From: Belliella kenyensis
GTDB lineage: Bacteria > Bacteroidota > Bacteroidia > Cytophagales > Cyclobacteriaceae
Direction: 5' to 3'
Length of the DNA stretch: 64,000 bases
Assembly (NCBI RefSeq): GCF_022549675.1
Contig: NZ_JAKZGR010000001.1
Span: forward strand, 186,001-250,000
The notes under the pieces were generated by a model, which saw nothing but the letters and a program-made list of their open reading frames with translations, did no database searches and was not told the DNA's origin. Below, piece after piece: positions 1 through 8,348 of this stretch (positions are counted from its first letter, which is position 1; every line of letters begins with the position of its first letter). Both the position numbers and the translations under genes were made by a program.

Positions 1-748
1 GTTCAATTTGTTCATGTAACTTGATCAGAGAGTCACTGTGAGAGGCTACTGATTTTTTGGCTAAGTTGATACTAGCGATTTTGTATTCTTGCTTGATTTC
101 AAAGTATTTTGCCGTTTGCTTGGCTTGCTTTTCAAGGCTTTTAAGGTTCTTGTCTATTTCAAAAAGTACATCTTCGACTCTGTCCAAGTCACCATCAGTG
201 TCTTCCAACTTTCTCAAGGTCTCTTTTTTTCTAGCTTTGAATTTTGAAATTCCAGCTGCTTCTTCAAAAAGGTCACGCCTAGAGTTATTCTTATCATTAA
301 GTAATTCCTCTATCATTTTTAGTTCAATGATAGCATAGCTGTTGGAATTGATACCCGTATCCATAAATAGGTTAGTGATATCTTTTAGCCGGCATGTCAC
401 ACCATTGAGCAAATATTCACTTTCGCCACTTCTATAATACCTCCTAGTGATGGTCACATGGGTATATTCAGTAGGAAGTAAGTTTTTAGTATTTTCAAAT
501 GTCAAGGACACCTCTGCTAAGTTGGTAGGTTTTCTATTTTTGGTACCGTTAAAAATGACATTCTCCATCTTATCAGATCGAAGCATTCTTGATTTTTGTT
601 CGCCTAATACCCAACGAATTGCATCAACTACGTTGGATTTGCCGCAACCGTTAGGTCCAACCACTCCTGTGATTCCTTTGTCAAAATGAATCACCATCCG
701 ATCTCCAAAACTCTTGAAACCTTTTATCTCTAGCTTACTTAGCAGCAT
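1..748 (-). CDS. smc: Chromosome segregation ATPase SMC, N-terminal part (cut by window edge)
   Basis: Reading leftward from the ATG at 746-748, the frame stays open to base 1, so only the first 249 residues are present. It starts MLLSKLEIKGFKSF and carries the Walker A motif GPNGCGKSN near residue 35, followed by VVDAIRWVLGEQ, which is diagnostic for the SMC head. The sequence then enters a charged helical stretch that should be the first coiled-coil arm. SMC is the ATPase of the condensin-like complex that compacts and segregates the chromosome. The rest of the coil, the hinge and the C-terminal head lie outside the window. Identification is very secure. Confidence 0.95.
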   Translation of the reverse strand, partial: MLLSKLEIKGFKSFGDRMVIHFDKGITGVVGPNGCGKSNVVDAIRWVLGEQKSRMLRSDKMENVIFNGTKNRKPTNLAEVSLTFENTKNLLPTEYTHVTITRRYYRSGESEYLLNGVTCRLKDITNLFMDTGINSNSYAIIELKMIEELLNDKNNSRRDLFEEAAGISKFKARKKETLRKLEDTDGDLDRVEDVLFEIDKNLKSLEKQAKQTAKYFEIKQEYKIASINLAKKSVASHSDSLIKLHEQIE

Positions 749-777
749 GCTTCCACTTTTAAAATTTGAATAGATAG

Positions 778-807
778 CAAATTTATAACTATATTAGATT
801 CATCAAA
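778..807 (-). promoter_or_regulatory. Predicted Bacteroidota-type promoter of smc
   Basis: On the minus strand a TAAATTTG box (778-785) lies 18 bases downstream of TTTG (804-807). This fits the Bacteroidota primary sigma pattern TTTG-N(17-23)-TANNTTTG. It would start the transcript about 25 bases before the smc ATG. Pattern match only. Confidence 0.5.
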
Positions 808-818
808 AAGAAAAAATC

Positions 819-1343
819 GTGGATAACATAGGAAACGTCATATATGTAGTCGCTATCATCATCTACTTCATATACACAGCCATCAAAAAAGGTGGTAAAG
901 ATATCGCTCAACCACCATCACCTCCAGAAAATCCCACAGAAGATAGACCAAGACCACAATCTTTTGAAGACCTGCTCAAAGAGATCAGAAAGGGACAAAA
1001 TGAAGAGAGAAGAGATCTTGAAAATACCGGCCAAGGTGATGCTCATATTCCTAATCGAACGAAGCCAGTTCAGACGAGTTCAGACAAATATGAGGGCGAA
1101 AAAAAATATGCATCAGCCTTTGATAAATACTCTGGCACCATCAGTAAACATGAAGTGCCAAAGTTGCAAACACTTGATGAACAAGTCAGGCTTTCTTCAG
1201 ACCTAATAGGTATAGGAACTGTAGGAGAAGACATAGATAAGAGGCAAAAAGGTGCTAATCGGTACAAAAAACTCTTGCAAGATCCTCAAAACGTAAAAGA
1301 TGCGGTTGTTCTCAGTGAAATAATGAATAAAAAGTATTTCTAA
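819..1343 (+). CDS. Small membrane-anchored hypothetical protein
   Basis: A 174-residue protein with a GTG start at 819. Residues about 5-22 form one hydrophobic segment (GNVIYVVAIIIYFIYTA), followed by a lysine-rich patch and then a charged, proline-rich, probably disordered tail. The positive patch after the membrane segment suggests N-out/C-in topology with a cytoplasmic tail. No enzymatic motif is visible and I do not recognise the family. It is divergent from smc, and its start lies inside the smc promoter region. The intact frame and the membrane anchor at the very start favour a real gene; the antisense frame at 1070-1267 is a shadow. Confidence 0.7.
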   Translation: MDNIGNVIYVVAIIIYFIYTAIKKGGKDIAQPPSPPENPTEDRPRPQSFEDLLKEIRKGQNEERRDLENTGQGDAHIPNRTKPVQTSSDKYEGEKKYASAFDKYSGTISKHEVPKLQTLDEQVRLSSDLIGIGTVGEDIDKRQKGANRYKKLLQDPQNVKDAVVLSEIMNKKYF

Positions 1344-1420
1344 AAAATTTGTCTAAACATTTCACATTTTAAAAGGTAATACTCTCATCCAATAGTAAAT
1401 ACCTTATCGTAAATGTGATC

Positions 1421-1915
1421 ATGGAAAATGTAGACAACTTCAAAAGCGGGAGACTTAGTCAAGAACGACGAGCTTTCCTCAAAAAATCAGGAGCAATCAC
1501 TATCATGTCGCTCTTTGGAGCCAGCTTTTTCACTTCTTGTGGTTCTGATGACGATTCTCCCAATGGTGGCAATACACCAGCAACCCCTCAGAATGGGATT
1601 ACAGTAAATGACAGCTCTGTAGTAATAGATTTAAGTCAAGTGCCATCATTGAGCAATGAAGGTGGTTGGATTTTGATCACTTCTGCAAGAATGCTTGTCA
1701 TCAATGTAGGTAGTGGGTTCAATTCTCTAACATCGGTCTGTACCCACTCAAATTGCGATAGAAATTGGTCACTTAACAATAATCAGTTTGTATGCTCTTG
1801 TCATGGCTCTAGGTTTACTACAAGTGGAGCCGTAGTCACTGGTCCAGCTACAAGACCACTTCAGTCGTTTTCAAACAGCGTATCAGGTAACACACTCACT
1901 ATTAATAGAAGCTAA
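1421..1915 (+). CDS. Rieske [2Fe-2S] lipoprotein
   Basis: A 164-residue exported iron-sulfur protein. The N-terminus carries a twin-arginine-like stretch (RRAFLKKSG), a hydrophobic segment and a lipobox-like cysteine (FTSCGSDDD), so it is probably a Tat-exported lipoprotein. The Rieske boxes are complete: CTHSNC (C107, H109, C112) and CSCHGS (C125, C127, H128). These give two Cys and two His cluster ligands plus the usual disulfide pair. The ATG at 1421 is preferred to an in-frame GTG at 1415. The stop overlaps the next start by one base (TAATG), so it is co-transcribed with the YceI and DUF5777 genes. Its likely role is electron transfer at the periplasmic face; the partner is unknown. Confidence 0.9.
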   Translation: MENVDNFKSGRLSQERRAFLKKSGAITIMSLFGASFFTSCGSDDDSPNGGNTPATPQNGITVNDSSVVIDLSQVPSLSNEGGWILITSARMLVINVGSGFNSLTSVCTHSNCDRNWSLNNNQFVCSCHGSRFTTSGAVVTGPATRPLQSFSNSVSGNTLTINRS

Positions 1916-2463
1916 TGAAAAGGGTCTTTCAGCTCATTATCATTTGCTTTATCACCACTCTAGCAGAGGATGCTTTCGCACAGGTGTACAAGACGGAGAA
2001 GGGAAAAGCAGAGTTCCTGTCGAAAGCTCCTCTCAATGAGTTTGTAGGTACTTCAAGCAATCTCAATGGATTGATAGATGTGGACAAGAACTTGGTTGAT
2101 TTTTTTATAGACTTGAATACCCTCAAAACAGGAATCTCTTTAAGAGATAAGCACATGAGGGAAAATTACCTAGAAACTAAGAAATATCCTTTTTCAGAGT
2201 TTACGGGAAAGTTCAAAACCCTCCCAAAATTTGATCAAAAGAACCATGATGAGGTTTTTGTAGTCGGAGTTTTCAAAATTCATGGAGTTGAAAAGCAAGT
2301 AGAGATTCCAGCGAGTGTTCAAAAAACTTCTTCAAATGAATTGGCATTTGAATCCAAATTTGTCATAAAGCTTTCTGATTACAAAATAGCAATTCCAAAA
2401 GTGGTTTTTTACGAATTGGCAGAAGAGCAAGAAGTTACAATTTCGGGCGTTTTAAAAAAATAA
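1915..2463 (+). CDS. YceI-like periplasmic protein
   Basis: A 182-residue protein with a cleavable signal peptide (cut probably after AFAQ, residues 20-23) and a YceI/lipocalin-like beta fold. The family pattern is visible in the segment with LNGLIDVDKNLVDFFIDL, then LRDKHMRENYLETKKYP and FKIHGVEKQVEIP. YceI proteins bind isoprenoid or other amphiphilic molecules in a beta-barrel pocket in the periplasm. It sits between a Rieske lipoprotein and a DUF5777 protein with almost no spacing, so the three probably form one envelope redox or lipid-related unit. The ligand cannot be read from sequence. Confidence 0.88.
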   Translation: MKRVFQLIIICFITTLAEDAFAQVYKTEKGKAEFLSKAPLNEFVGTSSNLNGLIDVDKNLVDFFIDLNTLKTGISLRDKHMRENYLETKKYPFSEFTGKFKTLPKFDQKNHDEVFVVGVFKIHGVEKQVEIPASVQKTSSNELAFESKFVIKLSDYKIAIPKVVFYELAEEQEVTISGVLKK

Positions 2464-2465
2464 GT

Positions 2466-3323
2466 ATGAGCATCAGGATTTTATTATTGATTTTGTTCTT
2501 TACCCAGCCAGTAGCAGCACAGCTTGAAAGGAAGTTGGCGGTAGAAGATGGTGATGTAGACCTAATTTTCCATGCCCCAAGGCACATCAATTTGCTGACT
2601 GTTGAGCCGATGGCGAAGAAAGATTTGCATTTTGCTATCATGCATACATTTGGGACTTTAGATGGAGGAATCAGAAATCTTTATGGATTGGACAATGGAG
2701 CTAATATCCAATTTAGTTTTGAGTATGGAATTAGTGAAAAATTTTCTCTAGGTGTGGCAAGATCAGGGTTAGATAAATTTTACAATCTATACGGTCGCTA
2801 TCACCTTGTCGCTCAGCGTAATGATGATCGCATACCCGTATCTATCTCCTTGATGGGCGGAGCAGGTGTCAATACATCAGATTACAGTTTTCTTCCAGCT
2901 GGCAATCCTGAGTTTAAAGACAGAACCAGTTATGCAGCTCAATTGATGATTGCTAGAAAATTTTCAGATAGACTCAGTTTACAAATATCACCTTCTATGG
3001 CATACTTTGTAAATCCACTAGAGGTATATCAGATTCAAGGAGATCAGCAGCTTTTTCTTGCAGTAGGTATCAGCTCCAAATACAAAATTACAGGAAAATC
3101 TTCCTTAACTTTTCAGTATATCCCAAATCTAAATAGTGATTTAAGAAATAATATAGGCCTTGGAATTGATATAGAGGCTGGAGGACATGTATTTCAGATG
3201 TATTTTGTGACCTCTCCAGCACTCAATGAGCAATATCTGCTGGCTGGTGGTAATGGTGTACCAGGGGAAGAGTTTCGAATTGGATTCAATGTAAATAGGA
3301 TTTTTGCTACTGGAAAAAGATAA
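2466..3323 (+). CDS. DUF5777-family outer membrane beta-barrel protein
   Basis: A 285-residue protein starting two bases after the YceI gene. It has a short signal peptide (ending about VAAQ, residue 18) and then alternating hydrophobic/polar strands typical of an outer membrane barrel. Features such as DLIFHAPRHINL near the N-terminus and repeated FSFEYGISEKFSLGV-type strands match the DUF5777 family of Bacteroidota. Function is not established. The linked Rieske and YceI genes suggest a shared role in the cell envelope. Confidence 0.82.
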   Translation: MSIRILLLILFFTQPVAAQLERKLAVEDGDVDLIFHAPRHINLLTVEPMAKKDLHFAIMHTFGTLDGGIRNLYGLDNGANIQFSFEYGISEKFSLGVARSGLDKFYNLYGRYHLVAQRNDDRIPVSISLMGGAGVNTSDYSFLPAGNPEFKDRTSYAAQLMIARKFSDRLSLQISPSMAYFVNPLEVYQIQGDQQLFLAVGISSKYKITGKSSLTFQYIPNLNSDLRNNIGLGIDIEAGGHVFQMYFVTSPALNEQYLLAGGNGVPGEEFRIGFNVNRIFATGKR

Positions 3324-3410
3324 TTTTGGAAATTTAAGACAATTACTGTCATGAATTAGTTTAAATTAAAGTGCCTTCTTATATTGTACATTGATTCAAA
3401 ACAATAAGAA

Positions 3411-4328
3411 ATGGCAAAAGCTGGAACTGTAGAGCAACAAAAAATACTTAGGATTTTTAAGCTTATCAATTTATTGAGATCGAATATTGGAAAACCCGCT
3501 CACAAACTGGCAGAGACACTTGGCACTGATATTAGAACCATATACAGGTATTTCAATTTGTTGGAAGCTTTAGGGTTTCAGGTAATCAAAGAGCATTCGA
3601 AATACAAGATTGTGGACAGGGTTCCTTCTCCTGATAGTTACAATTATGGGACTTTTTCGGATGAAGAAATTGCTTTTGTTGGAGGTTTGCTTAAGAAGTT
3701 TTCTAAGAAAAATCTGATGAAAGACAGTATTTTACAAAAAATAAACTTAAGGTCTGATTTTGTACAGAATGTAAATCAACTTTTCAATGCAAATTTAGGG
3801 AGGTTTGTTGATTTACTCTCAGAAGCCATCAAGTCCAAGAATCAAGTTTTACTCAAGGATTATTACGCAGCAACGAGTGATACCTTATCGGATAGGTTGA
3901 TTGAGCCTGTCAACTTTAATAAGAATTTCGATGCGATTCATGCTTTTGAAATAGAATCACAGCAGATGAAGATTTTCAAAATTGAAAGAATAGGCGAGGT
4001 GATGCTAACCACGAAACCATATGAATTTGAAAGTTTGCATTCGGAATTAGAACAAGGACTGTTTGGGTTCTCGGGAAAGAGTATTTTCCACGTCCACTTA
4101 CTACTGAGCAAAAGAGCATACCAATTGATGATGGAGGAGTATCCAGAAGCTAGGCAGTTTGTTTATATCGAAAAATTCAAAGATTATCATTTCAAAGGTG
4201 AAGTACCCCAGCTTCCAGGACTAGCAAGATTTATTTTAGGTTTACCTGGAGAGATTACCGTCATAGAAGGAGATGAGTTGAAAGAATACCTTACTGCACA
4301 GATAGAAAGGATGAAGTTTTGGGAGTGA
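3411..4328 (+). CDS. HTH/WYL-domain transcriptional regulator
   Basis: A 305-residue regulator. Residues about 10-65 form a winged helix of the HTH_11 type (KLAETLGTDIRTIYRYFNLLEALGF). The middle and C-terminal parts resemble a WYL-type sensing domain (segments around LLKDYYAATSDTLSDRLIEPVNF and the KPYEFESL region), although the exact W-Y-L triplet is not seen. WYL proteins sense nucleic acids or nucleotides and control stress, defence or DNA repair genes. It is convergent with the end of the injection system operon, so proximity alone does not show that it controls that operon. It has its own 80-base upstream gap. Confidence 0.8.
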   Translation: MAKAGTVEQQKILRIFKLINLLRSNIGKPAHKLAETLGTDIRTIYRYFNLLEALGFQVIKEHSKYKIVDRVPSPDSYNYGTFSDEEIAFVGGLLKKFSKKNLMKDSILQKINLRSDFVQNVNQLFNANLGRFVDLLSEAIKSKNQVLLKDYYAATSDTLSDRLIEPVNFNKNFDAIHAFEIESQQMKIFKIERIGEVMLTTKPYEFESLHSELEQGLFGFSGKSIFHVHLLLSKRAYQLMMEEYPEARQFVYIEKFKDYHFKGEVPQLPGLARFILGLPGEITVIEGDELKEYLTAQIERMKFWE

Positions 4329-4484
4329 GATTGAGAAACCCTCTATGTTTCAAATTTATAAATGGTATAAAATACTTTGAAGATTCTAAGATAATGGGTT
4401 CAGTTTCGATTGGAAGTAATTTTTAACAAAACTGAGTATTTCACTGGCGTAAAAGTTTGTAATTAACTTGCAATGATGGTTGAT

Positions 4485-7400
4485 TTAATTTAGGGTTACA
4501 TTGGTTAAATTATTCAACTGCTCAATGTATGACTCTAAAAGTCCTTTGTCTCCCGAACTGATATTTTCATCGTTTTGAATTGCTTGATTGATTTGATCGT
4601 ATCTTGTTAGGTTTTGAATTTTGTCTGCTGCTTTTTTGATAAAGTCTATATAGTTCACGGGAATATCTGTGTTTTGACTTATCTCTTCTTTGGAATTGTT
4701 TTTTATGCTTACCTTTTCTTTCTTTTTGCTATCAATTTTATATTTGGTTAAATCTAAATCTACTTTGTTGATCACTGGCTTAGATTCAACCAAAGTTTCT
4801 GCTTTCTCATATTTGTCTCCCTTCATTTTTAGATAGTGGGATTTTAGTTTCAAAGTTGTTGGCACATGTTTTTCAGCATTTCTAATTTTCCTTACTTTTT
4901 CTTTGTCTTCAAGTGATATAAAGTTGGCATCATCTAATTGTTTATCAGTTACATCTGGAACTGATTGCTTATAATCTGGTATTACTTCATAATAAACAAT
5001 TCCTCCTGACAAGACAGCTATTTTTATGATTTCTTCTGCTTCCTTCAAGTGTGTTTTATTACCTTCTTGAGAAAGTGGTGTCATATTTTTCCATTCACCA
5101 GGCCCATGTATATTGTGATTCAGCAAGTGACCACGGATATAATAGCTTCTACCACCGTCTCTTCTTAAAAGTAAATCATCAAATATGGGATGTTTACTTT
5201 GAGTAGGTTCACTACCATTCGCTCCTTTTTTTGTCAAAATTAAGGCCTCCATTTTAGTTCCCATTTCATTTTCCATGTCTCCATAGATTATATTGGATTC
5301 AGGAAGTTCATCTTCATTGATACCGAATAGAATTCCCGCATATTGTCCTAAATTTTTGAGTTCATCATCTATATCTTTTTTCTTTTTTTCTTCCAAAGCT
5401 TTATCTCCGCCAGTAGATTGATTTTTCAATGTATCTATTTTTTGTGCTATAGTGACAGCTTCAGATTTAGCTTTAACTTGATCAACTTTTGTTTCATCAA
5501 TTGCTCTATTGCTGATAAACTCTGCGAAAGTTTGTGGAGTGCTAGCAATCATTAATACAAAATTTGCTCCAACTGGTTTGAAAAATAATCGATGTTTTTT
5601 ATTATCCTGGGCGTTGAAATCTTCATCAACACCTCTCAAATCCAGTTTGGTTCCATCCTCTTTCTTACTTTCACCTATGCCAATTTTTGCTAAAAATCTC
5701 TTTCCCAAATCCTTTATTTTGACCCATAGTTTTTTGATCGCTTTTCCAACTCTTTCTCTCAGTTTATTGATGATAGCGATGACTTTATTGGCTAGTCCGC
5801 CGATTCCTAGGAGGTTTGCCAAAAATCCAATAACCAATGGTACAGTTCTAGCAAGGGCATTTTCTATGGTATTGGCTACTGCTGAAATACTACCTGAAGC
5901 GACAGCTCTCACACTTTCTACAAATGCACTTACCAATTCTATGATTTGAGTAGCTTTTTGTACAAAAAATGTCACTACATCTATGATAGCCATGGCTGCT
6001 TTGATAAATGCACCAACAGGTGAAAGCATTCCCATCAGCCATTTGATACCAGCACTGATGATGGTATCTCTTATCATGGTTTTGATACCTTCAATGACCA
6101 TTTCTTTGAGGTCATTGAATTGTTCTTTGATATATTCCCATAATCCTGCAAGTCCCTCATTTTTCAATATCATGATGATTTCAAATCCTGTTTCCAAGGC
6201 TTTCATGATGGGCTCACCAATGACTTGGACACCTATAGACCTCACCCTGTCCCAGGTGAATCCAAGTATCTGACTTACCAGAGAGAAGATGCCTTTCAAG
6301 GAGAATATATCTTCTGGAAGCTGTATGCCTGCACCGCCCATTGCTCCTGTGAGCCATCCAATCAGCCCCGCTTGAAGGTGAGTCAATATATTTTTACCAA
6401 AGTTTTCCAATCCTAGGGCAATGCCACCAAACAAATTCCTCAAAAATCCTATAGGATCATTGATGATCGTCTGCACAACATCTGCAATTGCACTTAATAA
6501 GTTTAAAAACATGTCTTTCAAGGCGATAATGACGCCAACAACTTCACCAATAGCATCCAGTGCCATATCAATCAGTCCTCGATTTTCAGCTTGCATTTCT
6601 TCTATTCTGGCATCCACTTCTTGCAAGCTTTCCATATATTGAGCTGCCAAGGCATCAATCAACTCTGTTTGCCTTTCATTGACTGTTTCATTCAGGCTAT
6701 CAAATTGACTTTGTATGGACTCTGCTGCTTCGGTTCCTATACTTTGAAGGTTTTCTGGTAATTCTGCGACATATTGAGCTACTTCGTTTCGACCTTCTTG
6801 TATGGTGTTTTTGGCAAGATTGAGATCATTAGCTACTGTATCAGCAATTTTGTCTAATGCTTTGTCCAGGTATTTGATATAGATATCTCTGCCTTCTACA
6901 AAAAACTCATTCACTTCATCTGGCATGCCAGCAAATTTGTCATATACCCATCGAGCTGCTCCATCTACGCCACTATATCTTCTCGCTCTGTAATCTCTCA
7001 TGCTCACTTCAACAAATTTCTCAAACAGTAACTTTGCTTGCGTCGCTGCTGAGGTAAACATCTGCGTTACTTTTTCTTCTAAAGCTTGCAGGATGTTTTC
7101 TACCTTGGATTTAGTGCTTTCATAGATTGCATCGATATCAGCAGCTATTCGTGACCTCTCGGCGGAGTCATGATCACCAGTTTGGCTTTGGGTTTGGGCA
7201 AGTTCATCAAATGATGCTTGACGATCCCCATGCATAGCTTGTAGTTGCTGCTGACTGAGAGCCTCGGCTGATGTGGCTGTAGCACCAAGCGTAATTTGTT
7301 CACTAGACCTAAATTGCTCTGGCGCACTGCTCGAATGCTCTCTGGCAGATTCTGTTGCCGATAGTGCATTTGAGAAGCTAGGTTCATTTGCATTTGCAAG

Positions 7401-8339
7401 TTGCTCATCATTGATATGGTGAGTCTCCATCTCATGGCCCACCTCATTCAAATTATCTTGAAGTGGTGTACTCACTTGACTTTCTGGCCTAGGTTGAGGC
7501 ATGGCTCTATCAGCAGAAATACTAGATGGAGATTCTCCTATATGTGGCTCTGGGATATCTTCAATTTCTCTAGCAACTACTGCGTTCAAATCTGGTTCAG
7601 CTTGACTAGAAGCTGCAATAGGCCCAGCTGATTGCTCTTGTTCTTGATTAACGAGAGTAGATGCACCATCTTGAATCTCTGATAGATTATTGTGCCTATC
7701 AAATTCCGTCGCTTCTTGAGGATTTTCAGGAAGCTGCATTTGCTCAATCTTAGCCATCAGCGCAGCTTTGAAACCTATGGCATCAAAGTCTCTAGGTTCT
7801 TGCTCAGCCATCGTCTCTACTTGGTTCGATTGCGCAGCACCTTCTAGTTCATTGGAGGCTAGTGGAGCCGCTCTTTGGGCATTTTGAGCAGTGATCGTTG
7901 GATCTTCATGCTGAGTAGTACGGACGACCACTTGTTCTGTAGAATTGATCAAAGAGGCAAAGGCAGGATCCTCGAGAGGAGAAAGGGGATAAGTGCTTGA
8001 TGATTCCTCTTGTACTTCTCCAATTGGTAATACTGCCGGAGCTACTGACTCAGCAATTGGACTTTCTTTGGGCTTTGACATTTCTACTTTTGAAACATCA
8101 GCATCTGTTTGTCCTGTGGATGAAAATTCGGCATTGCTTTCTCCATTTTTTTTAGGCACCAAAAATGGGTTATTGTCAAAATTTGAAAAGTCTTCTTGCC
8201 TAGAAATAAATTCTTGATCTAAATCAAGCGATATGTCTGACCATATAGGCTTCTCTACGAATAGCGTATCGCCTTCGTGATGCGAAGCATGACTAGCTTT
8301 TGTTTTTGGCTTTTCTATATGAGTAGCTACAGCAGACAT
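4485..8339 (-). CDS. eCIS cargo/effector-like protein with nuclease-like C-terminus
   Basis: A 1284-residue protein, last gene of the injection system run, 9 bases after the tape measure gene. Residues 1-370 are low-complexity, rich in Gln, Glu, Ala and Ser, and probably disordered. About 390-585 is coiled coil. About 588-880 is a glycine-rich, strongly hydrophobic amphipathic stretch resembling the membrane-interacting core of other eCIS-associated toxins. A globular C-terminus follows. There R1069-G1070-H1071, KNMTPL (N1085), N1094 and E1100/E1102 echo the RGH...N...N...E arrangement of DNA/RNA non-specific (Serratia-type) endonucleases. The HExxH motif of DUF4157 eCIS cargo proteins is absent. 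No immunity gene follows. The cargo role is inferred from position and architecture; the nuclease assignment is motif-level only. Confidence 0.72.
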   Translation of the reverse strand: MSAVATHIEKPKTKASHASHHEGDTLFVEKPIWSDISLDLDQEFISRQEDFSNFDNNPFLVPKKNGESNAEFSSTGQTDADVSKVEMSKPKESPIAESVAPAVLPIGEVQEESSSTYPLSPLEDPAFASLINSTEQVVVRTTQHEDPTITAQNAQRAAPLASNELEGAAQSNQVETMAEQEPRDFDAIGFKAALMAKIEQMQLPENPQEATEFDRHNNLSEIQDGASTLVNQEQEQSAGPIAASSQAEPDLNAVVAREIEDIPEPHIGESPSSISADRAMPQPRPESQVSTPLQDNLNEVGHEMETHHINDEQLANANEPSFSNALSATESAREHSSSAPEQFRSSEQITLGATATSAEALSQQQLQAMHGDRQASFDELAQTQSQTGDHDSAERSRIAADIDAIYESTKSKVENILQALEEKVTQMFTSAATQAKLLFEKFVEVSMRDYRARRYSGVDGAARWVYDKFAGMPDEVNEFFVEGRDIYIKYLDKALDKIADTVANDLNLAKNTIQEGRNEVAQYVAELPENLQSIGTEAAESIQSQFDSLNETVNERQTELIDALAAQYMESLQEVDARIEEMQAENRGLIDMALDAIGEVVGVIIALKDMFLNLLSAIADVVQTIINDPIGFLRNLFGGIALGLENFGKNILTHLQAGLIGWLTGAMGGAGIQLPEDIFSLKGIFSLVSQILGFTWDRVRSIGVQVIGEPIMKALETGFEIIMILKNEGLAGLWEYIKEQFNDLKEMVIEGIKTMIRDTIISAGIKWLMGMLSPVGAFIKAAMAIIDVVTFFVQKATQIIELVSAFVESVRAVASGSISAVANTIENALARTVPLVIGFLANLLGIGGLANKVIAIINKLRERVGKAIKKLWVKIKDLGKRFLAKIGIGESKKEDGTKLDLRGVDEDFNAQDNKKHRLFFKPVGANFVLMIASTPQTFAEFISNRAIDETKVDQVKAKSEAVTIAQKIDTLKNQSTGGDKALEEKKKKDIDDELKNLGQYAGILFGINEDELPESNIIYGDMENEMGTKMEALILTKKGANGSEPTQSKHPIFDDLLLRRDGGRSYYIRGHLLNHNIHGPGEWKNMTPLSQEGNKTHLKEAEEIIKIAVLSGGIVYYEVIPDYKQSVPDVTDKQLDDANFISLEDKEKVRKIRNAEKHVPTTLKLKSHYLKMKGDKYEKAETLVESKPVINKVDLDLTKYKIDSKKKEKVSIKNNSKEEISQNTDIPVNYIDFIKKAADKIQNLTRYDQINQAIQNDENISSGDKGLLESYIEQLNNLTNVTLN

Positions 8340-8348
8340 TTTTAAAGT

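Noticed and set aside
1-689. Rightward frames at 57-338 and 447-689
   Set aside because: They lie antisense to the clearly recognisable smc N-terminus.
5509-6642. Several rightward frames opposite the hydrophobic core of the 1284-aa eCIS protein
   Set aside because: They are antisense shadows of the Ile/Ala/Gly-rich sense frame, lacking motifs and promoters.
4485-8339. DUF4157 protease-like domain in the eCIS cargo candidate
   Set aside because: No HExxH motif was found; the HHEG near residue 20 is only a short coincidence in low-complexity sequence.
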